DNA of 64,000 nucleotides, from positions 239,615 through 303,614 of the forward strand of contig NZ_JAPJBQ010000006.1 in the NCBI RefSeq assembly GCF_026421305.1. Reading direction: 5' to 3'. Positions 16,783-25,126 of the stretch are shown here, one piece after another; positions within the stretch are counted from its first letter, which is position 1; every line of letters starts with the position of its first letter. The position numbers and the translations under genes were made by a program. This DNA comes from Dyella silvae (GTDB lineage: Bacteria; Pseudomonadota; Gammaproteobacteria; Xanthomonadales; Rhodanobacteraceae). The notes below the pieces were generated by a model. It was not told where the DNA came from. It ran no database searches and was given only the letters and a program-made list of their open reading frames with translations.

Positions 16783-16917
16783 CCTTCAGCGCCCACGCCT
16801 ACCTCGTCGCCAAGGTTGGGGTGCCCCGACCATGCGGCACGTTGTCACGACGGGTTGTGATCCTCGAAATCGCCCGCCTGCGCCCCTTGCGCCTCGAACG
16901 GCTTCTGCGCGAACATA

Positions 16918-16940
16918 AACATGCATTCACCATACATGTT
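16918..16940 (+). promoter_or_regulatory. NsrR-type operator at the nsrR promoter
   Basis: A 23-base imperfect palindrome with half-sites AACATGCAT and ATACATGTT, ending nine bases before the regulator's ATG. It shares TGCATTC-N3-ATACAT-N-TT with the second box before the NO reductase gene, which fits the known 11-1-11 NsrR motif. Binding here would make the regulator control its own expression. Confidence 0.8.
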
Positions 16941-16949
16941 CATTCCGCC

Positions 16950-17384
16950 ATGCGACTCAACGTCTTCACCGACTATTGCCTGCGCACCCTCATGTATCTG
17001 GGTTTGAACGAGGGAGCGCTCTCCACCCGTGGCGACATCGCCGCCGCCTATGACATTTCGGACAACCACCTGATGAAGGTGGTGAACTGGCTGAGCCGTG
17101 AAGGCTATATCGAAACGGTTCGCGGTAAGGGCGGCGGCATGCAGTTGGCGCGCGAACCCAGTGCCATCTCGATCGGCGAAATCGTTCGCGCCTGCGAGGC
17201 GTCCACGCCGCTGGTCGAGTGCTTTGACCCTGAAACATCGAGCTGCCGCATCACTCCCGTGTGCCGCCTCAAGGGCGTTCTCGGCGAGGCGATGGAGGCC
17301 ATGTACAAGGTGCTCGATGGCTATACGCTTGCCGACCTGCTGACCAGGCCGCGGCCGCTCGCGGCGGTGCTGCGCATCGCCTAA
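16950..17384 (+). CDS. nsrR: NO-sensing Rrf2-family repressor NsrR
   Basis: A 144-residue Rrf2 protein beginning [17 protein letters not shown], the typical NsrR N-terminus. The helix-turn-helix lies at about 25-60 ([29 protein letters not shown]), followed by the wing ([10 protein letters not shown]). Three Cys at positions 91, 99 and 105 (VEC, SSC, PVC) are the ligands of the NO-sensitive Fe-S cluster. With the cluster intact it represses; NO destroys the cluster and releases NO-defence genes. The start is the ATG at 16950 directly after an operator; upstream codons are shadow reading. The NO reductase gene follows on the same strand. Confidence 0.9.
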   Translation: MRLNVFTDYCLRTLMYLGLNEGALSTRGDIAAAYDISDNHLMKVVNWLSREGYIETVRGKGGGMQLAREPSAISIGEIVRACEASTPLVECFDPETSSCRITPVCRLKGVLGEAMEAMYKVLDGYTLADLLTRPRPLAAVLRIA

Positions 17385-17442
17385 CTCCCCCAACACACCC
17401 ATTGGAATCATTCCGCGTGGATATCGATTATCACTACCTCAT

Positions 17443-17465
17443 AAGTTGCATTCTATATACATCTT
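17443..17465 (+). promoter_or_regulatory. NsrR-type operator in the norB promoter
   Basis: A 23-base site, AAGTTGCATTC followed by TATATACATCTT, nearly identical to the E. coli NsrR consensus as I remember it. It shares its TGCATTC-N3-ATACAT-N-TT core with the box before nsrR. It overlaps the likely -10 (TATATA) and ends 37 bases before the norB ATG, an ideal position for repression. Confidence 0.85.
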
Positions 17466-17502
17466 TGTAGCGAACTGACGCAGCACTGGCAGGAGACATT
17501 CC

Positions 17503-19761
17503 ATGCAATCAACACGGAAGCTATGGCGCTGGCTCGCCATCATGTTTTTCGCTTCCTTTGCCGTCCTCGTTTGGCTGGGGCGGGAAATTTATCTTGAGGC
17601 GCCACCGATTCCCCAACGCGTGGTGACCACCGATGGCAAGCTGATATTTACCGGCGAACAGATTCAGCGCGGCCAGCAAGCCTGGCTGCAGGCGGGTGGC
17701 CAGCAAATGGGCACCGTGTGGGGCCACGGAAGCTATGTCGCGCCCGACTGGTCGGCCGACTGGCTGCATCGCGAAGCTATCGCTCTTCGCGAAGCGTGGG
17801 CCTCGCAGCAGTACCACAAGCCGTTTGATCAGCTGGCACCGGAACAGCAAGGCGCACTGTCCGCCAAACTGAAGTCGGAGCTGCGCACCAACACTTACGA
17901 CAAGGCTACCGGCACGCTGACTGTCAGCGCCGATCGCGCCAAAGTGATCGCTGCGACGGCAGATCACTACGCCGGCCTGTTCGGCGACGATCCAGCGCTG
18001 GACAAGCTGCGCGAGCAATACGCGATGGTGTCGGCGTCGCTGACCAACAAAGACGACCTGGCAGCGCTGCCTGCCTTCTTCTTCTGGTCGTCATGGGCCG
18101 CCGCGACCGACCGTCCGGGCGAGACCCATCTCTCCTACACCAGCAACTGGCCGCATGAGCCGCTGATCGACAACGTGCCCACCACCGCCAACGGCATGTG
18201 GTCCATCGCCAGCATCATCGGCCTGATTGCCTGTATCGCCGGCATGGTCTGGTATCACGTGTCGCACCACGACGAATCCGACCCGCCGGTGCCGAAGGCC
18301 GATCCACTGTTCAGCCTGAAGCCGACGCCGTCGATGCGCGCCACCATGAAGTACTTCTACGTGGTGATCGGGCTGATGCTGCTGCAGATCTCCATGGGCG
18401 TGATAACGGCGCACTACGCAGTGGAAGGAAACAGCTTCTTCGGTATTCCGTTGGCCACGGTGTTGCCGTGGGTCGCCAGCCGAACCATTCATACGCAGCT
18501 CGCCGTTTTGTGGATCGCCACCGCCTGGCTGGCCACCGGTCTGTACATCGCGCCGGCGCTTTCGGGGCATGAACCAAAGTACCAACGGCTTGGCGTGAAC
18601 GTGTTGTTTGGCGCACTGCTGTTCGTGGTGGTGGGATCGCTGGTGTTCGGTTGGATCGGCACCATGCAGAAGCTGGGCTTCCACTACGCATTCTGGCTGG
18701 GCAATCAGGGCCTGGCGTATACCAGCATGGGCCGCGTGTGGCAGATCCTGCTGTTTATCGGCCTGATGTTCTGGCTGCTGCTGATGGGCCGTGGTTTGTG
18801 GCCGGCACTGACGCGTCCGTCGGAAAGCCGCGGCCTGATCGCCATGGTGTTTGTTTCCGCAACGTGCATTGGCCTGTTCTACGCCACCTCGCTGGCGTGG
18901 GGCGAGCACACGCACTACTCGATGATCGAGTACTGGCGCTGGTGGCTGGTGCATCTGTGGGTGGAAGGCTTCTTTGAAGTGTTTGCCACCGCCGTGATTG
19001 CGCTGATCTTCTCGCGGCTCGGCTTGATTCGCGCGTCGACGGCCAATACCGCCATCGTTCTGGAAACCATCGTGTTCCTGTTCGGCGGCATTCTCGGCAC
19101 GCTGCACCACTTGTACTTCACCGGCACGCCCACGGCCGTCATTGCATTCGGTGCCATGTTCTCTGCGCTTGAAGTGGTGCCGCTGGCTCTGGTGGGTTTC
19201 GAGGGCTATCGCAACTACCAGCGAAGCAAGGCCGCGCCGTGGGTGGCGTCCTATCGCTGGACCATCCTTTGCTTTGTGGCCGTGGGCTTCTGGAACACGG
19301 TGGGTGCCGGCCTGCTCGGCTTCACCATCAATCCGCCCATCTCGCTGTACTACGTGCAAGGTCTCAACCTGACGCCGGCCCATGGCCACGCGGCACTGTT
19401 CGGCGTGTACGGCATGCTCGGCATCGGCCTCAGCTTGTTCTGCCTGCGCGGACTGGCCCCGAATGGCCAGTGGCCTGACCATTGGTTGAAGCCTATGTTC
19501 TGGCTGCTCAACATCGGCCTGGCGATGATGGTGTTCATCTCGCTGCTGCCCTCGGGCATCTACCAGGCCTGGGCCAGCGTGGAATACGGCTTGTGGTACG
19601 CCCGCTCGCCGGAGGTGGTGCATTCGAGCCTGATGCAGACGCTGGTCTGGCTGCGTGTACCCGGCGATATCGTGTTCACGCTCGGGGTGCTTTGCTTCGC
19701 CACGTTTGCGGTCAAGCTCATCGCACCTGCTCGTCGACGTCTGGCGACCGAAACCGCCTGA
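17503..19761 (+). CDS. norB: Quinol-dependent nitric oxide reductase (qNOR)
   Basis: A 752-residue, single-subunit enzyme with the ATG behind AGGAG. The first membrane helix (about 10-28) is followed by a periplasmic domain of about 200 residues fused to the NorB core (VTTDGKLIFTGEQIQRGQQAWL, HGSYVAPDWSADWLHREA). This is the hallmark of qNOR rather than the cytochrome-c-dependent form. Twelve or so further helices carry the heme and FeB histidines (for example the HGHAALFGVYGM helix and SRTIHTQLAVLW). It reduces 2 NO to N2O at the inner membrane with quinol electrons. In a detoxifying or denitrifying cell it removes NO made by the NirK encoded 19 kb away. An NsrR box lies in its promoter. Confidence 0.95.
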   Translation: MQSTRKLWRWLAIMFFASFAVLVWLGREIYLEAPPIPQRVVTTDGKLIFTGEQIQRGQQAWLQAGGQQMGTVWGHGSYVAPDWSADWLHREAIALREAWASQQYHKPFDQLAPEQQGALSAKLKSELRTNTYDKATGTLTVSADRAKVIAATADHYAGLFGDDPALDKLREQYAMVSASLTNKDDLAALPAFFFWSSWAAATDRPGETHLSYTSNWPHEPLIDNVPTTANGMWSIASIIGLIACIAGMVWYHVSHHDESDPPVPKADPLFSLKPTPSMRATMKYFYVVIGLMLLQISMGVITAHYAVEGNSFFGIPLATVLPWVASRTIHTQLAVLWIATAWLATGLYIAPALSGHEPKYQRLGVNVLFGALLFVVVGSLVFGWIGTMQKLGFHYAFWLGNQGLAYTSMGRVWQILLFIGLMFWLLLMGRGLWPALTRPSESRGLIAMVFVSATCIGLFYATSLAWGEHTHYSMIEYWRWWLVHLWVEGFFEVFATAVIALIFSRLGLIRASTANTAIVLETIVFLFGGILGTLHHLYFTGTPTAVIAFGAMFSALEVVPLALVGFEGYRNYQRSKAAPWVASYRWTILCFVAVGFWNTVGAGLLGFTINPPISLYYVQGLNLTPAHGHAALFGVYGMLGIGLSLFCLRGLAPNGQWPDHWLKPMFWLLNIGLAMMVFISLLPSGIYQAWASVEYGLWYARSPEVVHSSLMQTLVWLRVPGDIVFTLGVLCFATFAVKLIAPARRRLATETA

Positions 19762-19769
19762 TGGTCTTC

Positions 19770-19796
19770 GCGGCGCGCCCCGCAAGGGCGCGCCGC
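19770..19796 (+). terminator. Bidirectional hairpin between norB and the M61 peptidase gene
   Basis: An 11-bp perfect stem GCGGCGCGCCC/GGGCGCGCCGC with loop CGCAA, followed by CTTCTGTTTTGCTT. It lies between the convergent norB stop and the peptidase stop, so it can end both transcripts. Confidence 0.8.
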
Positions 19797-19808
19797 CTTC
19801 TGTTTTGC

Positions 19809-21767
19809 TTACTTGCGCGGCGCGATGATTTCGCTCAGATAGTCCGGTGTACCATTCACGCGCACCAGATGCGGATACTGCAGGCCGTCGTGATAATCCA
19901 CCGACACCGTGCGATAGCCGCCTTGATACTTCAGCAACAACTGAATCGGCGTCTTGCTGTTCTTGGCTGCGGTAATCGCACTCTTCAGCGCGTCGCTTGA
20001 ATAGTCTTCGCCATTCACCGCCACCACCGTGGCACCAGTGCTGACGCCAGCCTTGAACGCCGGACCGTTCCAGCGCACGTCGTTGATCACACCCTTATCG
20101 GCCATGGTCAGTCCAATCGACCACGCAAAGTTGTAGAGGTGGCGCGAGGGTTGCTGCCGGCTGTTGTACTGCTTCTCGAAGTCGCTTTCCTGCTCGGTAT
20201 AGACCAGCTTCCAACCGGTGGCGGCGAGGCCGTTCTGCAGCGGCGGCTCAAGCGTGTCGACGTGCGCTTTCAGGAAGCCCGCCCAGTCATACGGCGCAAC
20301 GCTGTTCAGGGCCGCCACCACGTCGTCAAAGGTGTACGTCTTGGTGACGTAGCTGCCATTGTCGACGCCAAAGAATGCACGCGCGAAATCGTCCAGCGAT
20401 TTACCGTCACGCGTGAGGGCACGCAGCTTGGCGTCCACCTCCAGCCACATCATCTGGCCGCCGCTGTAGTACTCCTCGCTCATCTGCCAGCTGCGGTAAG
20501 GCAGGCTGGAACGGCGAGCGATGGTCGCGTCGTTGGTGGTATCCGTCAGCGTGCGCCACTGGAAGCCCGGGCGGTTGCGCTCGTAGTTGGCCGCCGTCAT
20601 GGCCAGTGCATCGCGGAATTCCTGCGCCGACCACAAACCGGCGCGTGCGGTCAGCACGTAGCCCCAGTACTGTGTCTGCCCTTCGTACACCCATAGCAGC
20701 GAGTCGCCCATCGGCACGTTGAAGTTGGGCGTCCACAAATCAGCCGGGCGGCGGAATTTGCCGTTCCACGAGTGCACGTACTCGTGCGCCAGCAGGTCGC
20801 GTCCTGGCGCGGCTTCCTTCCACGCCGTGAAGTAGTCGGCGTCGAGACCATCTTCACTGGACTGATGGTGCTCGGTGCCGTTGCCACCCATCTGGTCCGA
20901 CAGCGAAAACAGAAAGTCGTAGTGGTCGTAGTGATGCGAGCCAAACAGCTTCACGGCCTGGGTGACCAGATTGCGATGCGCCTTCTCCTGCTCCGCGTTG
21001 ATCTCCAGGAATTTCGGCGCATCGGCAAACACGTCGAGATACACAGGCGCATCGCCACCCGGGTTGAGATCAACCCGCTTGAAGAACTGACCCGCGTAAA
21101 CCGGGGAGTCGACCAGGTTGTTGAACGTCACCGGCTTGAAGGTCACGGTATCGCCGGTTTGCTTGGCGGTTTCCAGCGCCGTGCCGAACTTCCAGCCTTT
21201 GGGCAGGGTCATGCTGGCCGCATACGTGATGCCTCGCGTGTAGTAGCCCGCCGGATACAACGCGACCTTGCTCCACTCCATGTCCATCATGCGATCGGTG
21301 ATTTCATAACCTTCGCTTTCGGTACGGCCCGACAGGTACTGAAACTCCACATCGAGGGAGGAAACGCCCTCGGGCACGTCCACATGGAAGGCGTACACGT
21401 TGTATTTGTCGCGCAGCCATTTCAGCGGCTGGCCGTTGGCGCTGAGCTTGAGGCCGGCGAGCATGGCGATGGGTCCGGTCGGCGAGTGATCGCCCGGAAT
21501 CCACTGCGGATACAGCAGCGTCAGCGCACCCGCCTTGACCGGCATCGTCTGCTTGACGCGAAAGATGCCCTGCACCGTGTCGCTGGCATCCACATGAATC
21601 GTCACCGTGCCGGGATACTTCACGTCCTGCGGCGGCGGTACGCTGTCTGCATAGGCCTGTTGCGCAGTGGCATGGCCGGCGCCAAGCGCCAGCGCCACCG
21701 CCAGGGCGAGACGTGAAAACGTACGACGCGTGGCAACCGCACCGACGGCGGCAGGGACACGGGACAT
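19809..21767 (-). CDS. M61-family metallopeptidase (glycyl aminopeptidase-like) with PDZ
   Basis: A 652-residue exported protein with a signal peptide ending GHATAQQ. An N-terminal beta domain is followed by a thermolysin-like domain with the zinc motif HEYVHSWNGK (H328, E329, H332) and a downstream Glu in WVYEGQTQYWG. A C-terminal PDZ domain (about 540-640, GLTMADKGVINDVRWNGPAFKAGVSTGATVVAVNG) completes the M61 plan. Such enzymes release N-terminal Gly or Ala in the periplasm or outside. The start has GGAGTCCCTC upstream. It is convergent with norB behind a shared hairpin and has no functional link to it. Confidence 0.9.
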   Translation of the reverse strand: MSRVPAAVGAVATRRTFSRLALAVALALGAGHATAQQAYADSVPPPQDVKYPGTVTIHVDASDTVQGIFRVKQTMPVKAGALTLLYPQWIPGDHSPTGPIAMLAGLKLSANGQPLKWLRDKYNVYAFHVDVPEGVSSLDVEFQYLSGRTESEGYEITDRMMDMEWSKVALYPAGYYTRGITYAASMTLPKGWKFGTALETAKQTGDTVTFKPVTFNNLVDSPVYAGQFFKRVDLNPGGDAPVYLDVFADAPKFLEINAEQEKAHRNLVTQAVKLFGSHHYDHYDFLFSLSDQMGGNGTEHHQSSEDGLDADYFTAWKEAAPGRDLLAHEYVHSWNGKFRRPADLWTPNFNVPMGDSLLWVYEGQTQYWGYVLTARAGLWSAQEFRDALAMTAANYERNRPGFQWRTLTDTTNDATIARRSSLPYRSWQMSEEYYSGGQMMWLEVDAKLRALTRDGKSLDDFARAFFGVDNGSYVTKTYTFDDVVAALNSVAPYDWAGFLKAHVDTLEPPLQNGLAATGWKLVYTEQESDFEKQYNSRQQPSRHLYNFAWSIGLTMADKGVINDVRWNGPAFKAGVSTGATVVAVNGEDYSSDALKSAITAAKNSKTPIQLLLKYQGGYRTVSVDYHDGLQYPHLVRVNGTPDYLSEIIAPRK

Positions 21768-21857
21768 GAGGGACTCCGGCAGGCAAGTGAATGGTGCGGC
21801 AACTTAACACTATCGCCAGGCGGTAACGCCAGCACCGTAGCCCCTCTGCTGCTGCCC

Positions 21858-22247
21858 TTACGACGGCCGCGCCGTAATCCGTGTAAGCACCAGCCAGGTG
21901 AACAGTGCTACGCCCAGACCTACCGCGATGGTGCCGATGCCGAGTACCGGATCCACCCCCGGCACACCTTTAAGCTGCGCCGCCAGCCCCAGGAGCATCA
22001 TCGGCACACCGACGTTGTGCAGCCAGAACTGCCAGGTGGCCAGACGGCCCGTCGTGATCGCCGGGTAGGCCAATCCCAGAAAGCCAAACAGCGACATCGA
22101 TACCCAGCCGAGCAGATTGATGTGCGCATGCACAGTCAACAGCGAATGGTCACCCGATGCGCCCATCGTGATGCCCAGCGCAACGGCAACGGCAAAGTAA
22201 ACAGCTGCCATGCGAAACCATGCGCGGCTGCGAGCGTTATCGGTCAT
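21858..22247 (-). CDS. Small heme-copper-oxidase-like 4-helix membrane protein
   Basis: A 129-residue integral membrane protein with four predicted helices (about 10-30, 36-62, 70-92, 100-123). The second helix has HAHINLLGWVSMSLFGF, which lines up with the HGHAALFGVYGM heme-binding helix of the NorB encoded nearby; a further His follows (WLHNVGVPMML). It looks like a fragment-sized relative of heme-copper oxidase subunit I. I recall unnamed proteins of this type near NO-metabolism genes. GAGGAG precedes the ATG. Possible roles are heme binding, NO sensing or assembly of NorB; none is shown. Confidence 0.75.
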   Translation of the reverse strand: MTDNARSRAWFRMAAVYFAVAVALGITMGASGDHSLLTVHAHINLLGWVSMSLFGFLGLAYPAITTGRLATWQFWLHNVGVPMMLLGLAAQLKGVPGVDPVLGIGTIAVGLGVALFTWLVLTRITARPS

Positions 22248-22593
22248 GTCGATTCTCCTCGATGGAAGCGTCGCGATGTGGGCCTGACATACCCAGCGCT
22301 TCGCGAGCGCTTTGCAGAACGGCGAATCTAACGCTACGCCTGCTCGCAGAGAACATGACTTGCGGCGGTTAAACCAAGGTCATAGGCCGTTCGTCACGGC
22401 AAACGACCTTGTCACCGATGCAATGGCTTAGGCATGCATCCGGTGCGTCAGAGGTGACGACGTCGATCACCGCTGTGGCATTGCAATGTTTTGTAGCGAC
22501 TGGCGAGCGGGATGCCTTTGGAGACAAAGCGGCGAGATGGGGCCAGCCTCGCTCCGGCATGGGAGCGTAAGGCCGGCCCCGGTTTGCAGTGGA
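22248..22593. other. Intergenic region, nothing identified
   Basis: 346 bases between the start of the small membrane protein gene and the end of the retropepsin-like gene. No convincing gene, repeat copy or terminator was seen. No NsrR-type box was found here by eye, although the neighbouring gene resembles NO-related proteins. Confidence 0.5.
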
Positions 22594-23451
22594 CTATCTG
22601 TCTTTTGCCGAGGCCACCGGAGATAGCCAGAGGCGCTCGTGCGCAAGATCCATCGTGATAATCCATTGCCGCAACACCGGGGCGCCGATATTGCCGTCCA
22701 CGACAAGATCGAGCACCTGCGCACGTCCCTTCACGGGAAGACCCTGCACCAAGGCCATGTCCAGCGGCTGCCCCTGTTTGGATGACGGATCAAGGCCCAT
22801 GACGTCCGCCACCGCGCGATTGACCATGATGTCGGCATCGCTGCCGCAATCGAGCTCAAACCACAGCTTACCCTTGGGTGTCTGGACGGCCATCATGGGT
22901 GTAAGCGATGCGCCGCCGACTTCGCGTGCCAGACGCATAGGTACTTCCACCGCATGTGCGGTACGCGCACGAGCGCTGGCGGGCGTTTCAACGATGAGTC
23001 GGTTGCCCGACAGATCGAGTGTGATCAGCTTCCCCGCAAACGCATCGAGGGCCACCGAACCATCCAGCGGCGGCGCGTCCTTCGGCAACATCTTCGAGAA
23101 ATCCCAGACGCCCGCTTCGGGAATGTGCAGCGCATGCCCCTCTATCTGTGCAACCACGCTATCGCACCGTGGAAGCTCGAGACGGTCACCGCGCATACGC
23201 GTGCCGGTCACACGTCCCCAGGGTTGGCACCCGGCCTTGGCGACGCCGCTGGGCATAAGCACCGTCAGCCCACCCGCCGTATCCAGCAGAACGGTGGATG
23301 GCTGTCCGCCAAGTTGCAGCTCCATGGAAGGAATGGCGCCGAGGTAAGACTTCAGCGGAATCACCCAAGCCGGTGCAGGTGCTTGCGCATGACTCGTGGC
23401 AACCAGACCGACCGCAGCCATGAAACCAAAAAAACCTCTGCGTACAAACAT
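22594..23451 (-). CDS. Secreted retropepsin-like aspartyl protease homologue
   Basis: A 285-residue exported protein (MFVRRGFFGFMAAVGLVATSHAQA signal, read in pieces) starting at the ATG at 23451 behind GGAGAGG. Two retropepsin-like halves are visible: VLLDTAGGLTVL (DTA where DTG is usual) and WFELDCGSDADIMV (DCG). Later GNIGAPVLRQWIITMDLAHERLWL is the typical closing hairpin. The degenerate catalytic triads suggest weak or lost activity. The fold matches that of the larger two-domain protein at 31.7-33.5 kb. Function unknown. Confidence 0.75.
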   Translation of the reverse strand: MFVRRGFFGFMAAVGLVATSHAQAPAPAWVIPLKSYLGAIPSMELQLGGQPSTVLLDTAGGLTVLMPSGVAKAGCQPWGRVTGTRMRGDRLELPRCDSVVAQIEGHALHIPEAGVWDFSKMLPKDAPPLDGSVALDAFAGKLITLDLSGNRLIVETPASARARTAHAVEVPMRLAREVGGASLTPMMAVQTPKGKLWFELDCGSDADIMVNRAVADVMGLDPSSKQGQPLDMALVQGLPVKGRAQVLDLVVDGNIGAPVLRQWIITMDLAHERLWLSPVASAKDR

Positions 23452-23559
23452 GGACCTCTCCCTAAGTGAGTTGTTTGCAGCCTTGCTTCCATCTATCGCC
23501 ACGAGTACCGGGAATCTTTGCCATCCATCGCATGGATGGCGCAAAAAGCATGTTGCTCA

Positions 23560-23892
23560 TCAGGCAAGTGGTGGAAGAGGGGCCAGGAAGTCGGACACGG
23601 GCTCAAGGATCAACTCCGGCAAGCTCTCGGCGATGGCCGCTCGTAGTTGTTGCCATGCCTCCGGGTCAACCGACGGACGCGCCAGACCTTCAGCTTTCGC
23701 CGCCGCCGATGGCCACTGCGTATAGCTGTACCAAATGTCGTCGGGTCCGCGGTGCAAACGTGAGCCCAACGATCCCCGTTCGGACCGCAGCAATTGCGTC
23801 ACGCGTGACCAGGCCTCGACGAAAGATGCTTCGGACCCGGGATGAAGGCGCCAACGATAGATGGCACAGAAGGCAGGACTAGCGTTATCCAT
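23560..23892 (-). CDS. Antibiotic-biosynthesis-monooxygenase-fold protein
   Basis: About 110 residues from the ATG at 23892 (MDNASPAFCAIYRWRLHPG). It is a single ferredoxin-like alpha/beta domain: FCAIYRWRLHPGSEASFVEAWSRVTQLL, then GSLGSRLHRGPDDIWYSYTQWP and a C-terminal helix. It resembles ABM-domain proteins, which are heme-degrading or quinone-modifying enzymes or stress proteins. A longer frame with ATG at 23934 is possible. It lies 108 bases downstream of the retropepsin-like gene's start, on the same strand but ahead of it. Confidence 0.7.
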   Translation of the reverse strand: MDNASPAFCAIYRWRLHPGSEASFVEAWSRVTQLLRSERGSLGSRLHRGPDDIWYSYTQWPSAAAKAEGLARPSVDPEAWQQLRAAIAESLPELILEPVSDFLAPLPPLA

Positions 23893-24421
23893 AGTCAAAT
23901 TCCGAAAGTGGTCGTTCTGTCTTCGCGCGTTCATGTGCGCGTCCGAAGGCAACGCATGTCATCAGACGATGCCGTTCGCTCTGCGAAACAGACATCAGAT
24001 TACACGGCTCATCGTGCGCACGACCCAGCGTGTTCTGATCCTGGCTTTATGCACTATGCGTCACAGATGACGCATTCAGCAAAGCAAGCAAGGCCTTATG
24101 CAGGTCACGCCCTTACCAATGTCACATGTAAACCGGCGGACGTAAGTGCCAAATACACCCTGTCGGCCAAACGCATGGATACATAGAAAATCGTTTTGGC
24201 CGTTTTGTGGCAACCCGTTTAAACGCTGCGACTTTTCACGCTTCCCCAGGCGTGTCGCCAGCGTGATCTTCCCCGCACCACCGACGAGAAGTACCGCAGC
24301 TCAGCTTCGCGAAAGCCCTGATGGCTGATCGCGGAGGGTGTTGTCGTCCGTGCCATCCGCACGCGACTGGCGACATCACAACCCATAGCCACATAGCGCT
24401 GCAATCACCGCAGGTTTTTCC
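23893..24421. other. Intergenic region with one palindrome
   Basis: 529 bases, relatively AT-rich for this genome, between two divergent genes. It holds an 8-bp inverted repeat ATGCGTCA-CAGA-TGACGCAT at 24056-24075. No gene is supported; short open frames here lack ribosome sites and family resemblance. Confidence 0.5.
24056..24075 (+). promoter_or_regulatory. 20-bp perfect palindrome, putative operator
   Basis: ATGCGTCA and TGACGCAT flank CAGA. It is located 164 bases upstream of the ABM-fold gene (minus strand) and 346 bases upstream of the DUF1989 gene (plus strand). The form fits a dimeric repressor site. The regulator is unknown. Confidence 0.35.
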
Positions 24422-25126
24422 ATGCATGAGTCCGGGCTGACAACGCTGCACGCCCACAGCGCAACGACCATGCACGTCGCCGCTGGCGAACAGTTTCACA
24501 TCCAGCTTCTCTTAGCCGGCCTGATGGCAGGGCTGTGGGCGATATGCGAACGTGACTTCAGCGAATACTTGTCCGTGCAGCACAGTCGCATGCATATCGG
24601 TAGCACCCTGTTACGCAACGGCGACACGATGGTGTCAAACCGTGGCCGCGCCGTACTCACCTGGATCGATGGCCCGGCACTAGACACTCAGACGGCGCTG
24701 GGTGCCGCTTGTGACGACGACCGCTGGAGCCGACACGGACACTACCAGCCGGGCCGTTGTGAAGATCGATTTCGTGACGCGGTCGGATACGGCATCTTCG
24801 GCCCGGCAAAAGCACCTTGCCCGCTGAATCTCTTTGCACGTGATGATGGCGATGACCAAGACACGATGGACAGGCTTCCCGCAAAGCCGGCGGATACCAC
24901 CATCCAGCTTCGCGCAGAAATCGACCTGATCGTTCTGGTATCCGCCTACCCTCGCAACGCGCTGTCGATAGGCAAGGGACTTCCTTCACGCCACACACCT
25001 GCAGTACCGATTCAGTCGCTCGCGCACAGCGATGACCGGCTCAGCCGGTCAGATAAACGTTCCTATCTGATGCCCTTGCCGGCACCGGTCAAATGGGGTC
25101 TTCGATCGACCTGGCGAGCTCGGTGA
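24422..25126 (+). CDS. DUF1989 (urea-carboxylase-associated) family protein
   Basis: A 234-residue protein. The core matches the DUF1989 plan as I know it: VAAGEQFHIQL, CERDFSEYLSVQHSR (in place of the usual Gln/Asp motif), LRNGDTMVSNRGRAVLTW, GAACDDDRWSRHG, CEDRFRDAVGYG, CPLNLFAR and IQLRAEIDLIVLVSAYP. The family accompanies urea carboxylase and allophanate hydrolase or acts in guanidine and carbamoyl-compound metabolism; no such gene is nearby. The ending after SAYP is unusual and overlaps the convergent M24 peptidase gene by 38 bases, so the C-terminus may be altered. ATG follows CAGG at 8 bases. Confidence 0.65.
   Translation: MHESGLTTLHAHSATTMHVAAGEQFHIQLLLAGLMAGLWAICERDFSEYLSVQHSRMHIGSTLLRNGDTMVSNRGRAVLTWIDGPALDTQTALGAACDDDRWSRHGHYQPGRCEDRFRDAVGYGIFGPAKAPCPLNLFARDDGDDQDTMDRLPAKPADTTIQLRAEIDLIVLVSAYPRNALSIGKGLPSRHTPAVPIQSLAHSDDRLSRSDKRSYLMPLPAPVKWGLRSTWRAR

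Noticed and set aside
18091..19785. 564-codon open frame antisense to norB
   Set aside because: It mirrors the norB codon pattern, is rich in His/Arg/Gln as expected for antisense of a high-GC gene, and has no ribosome site or family match.
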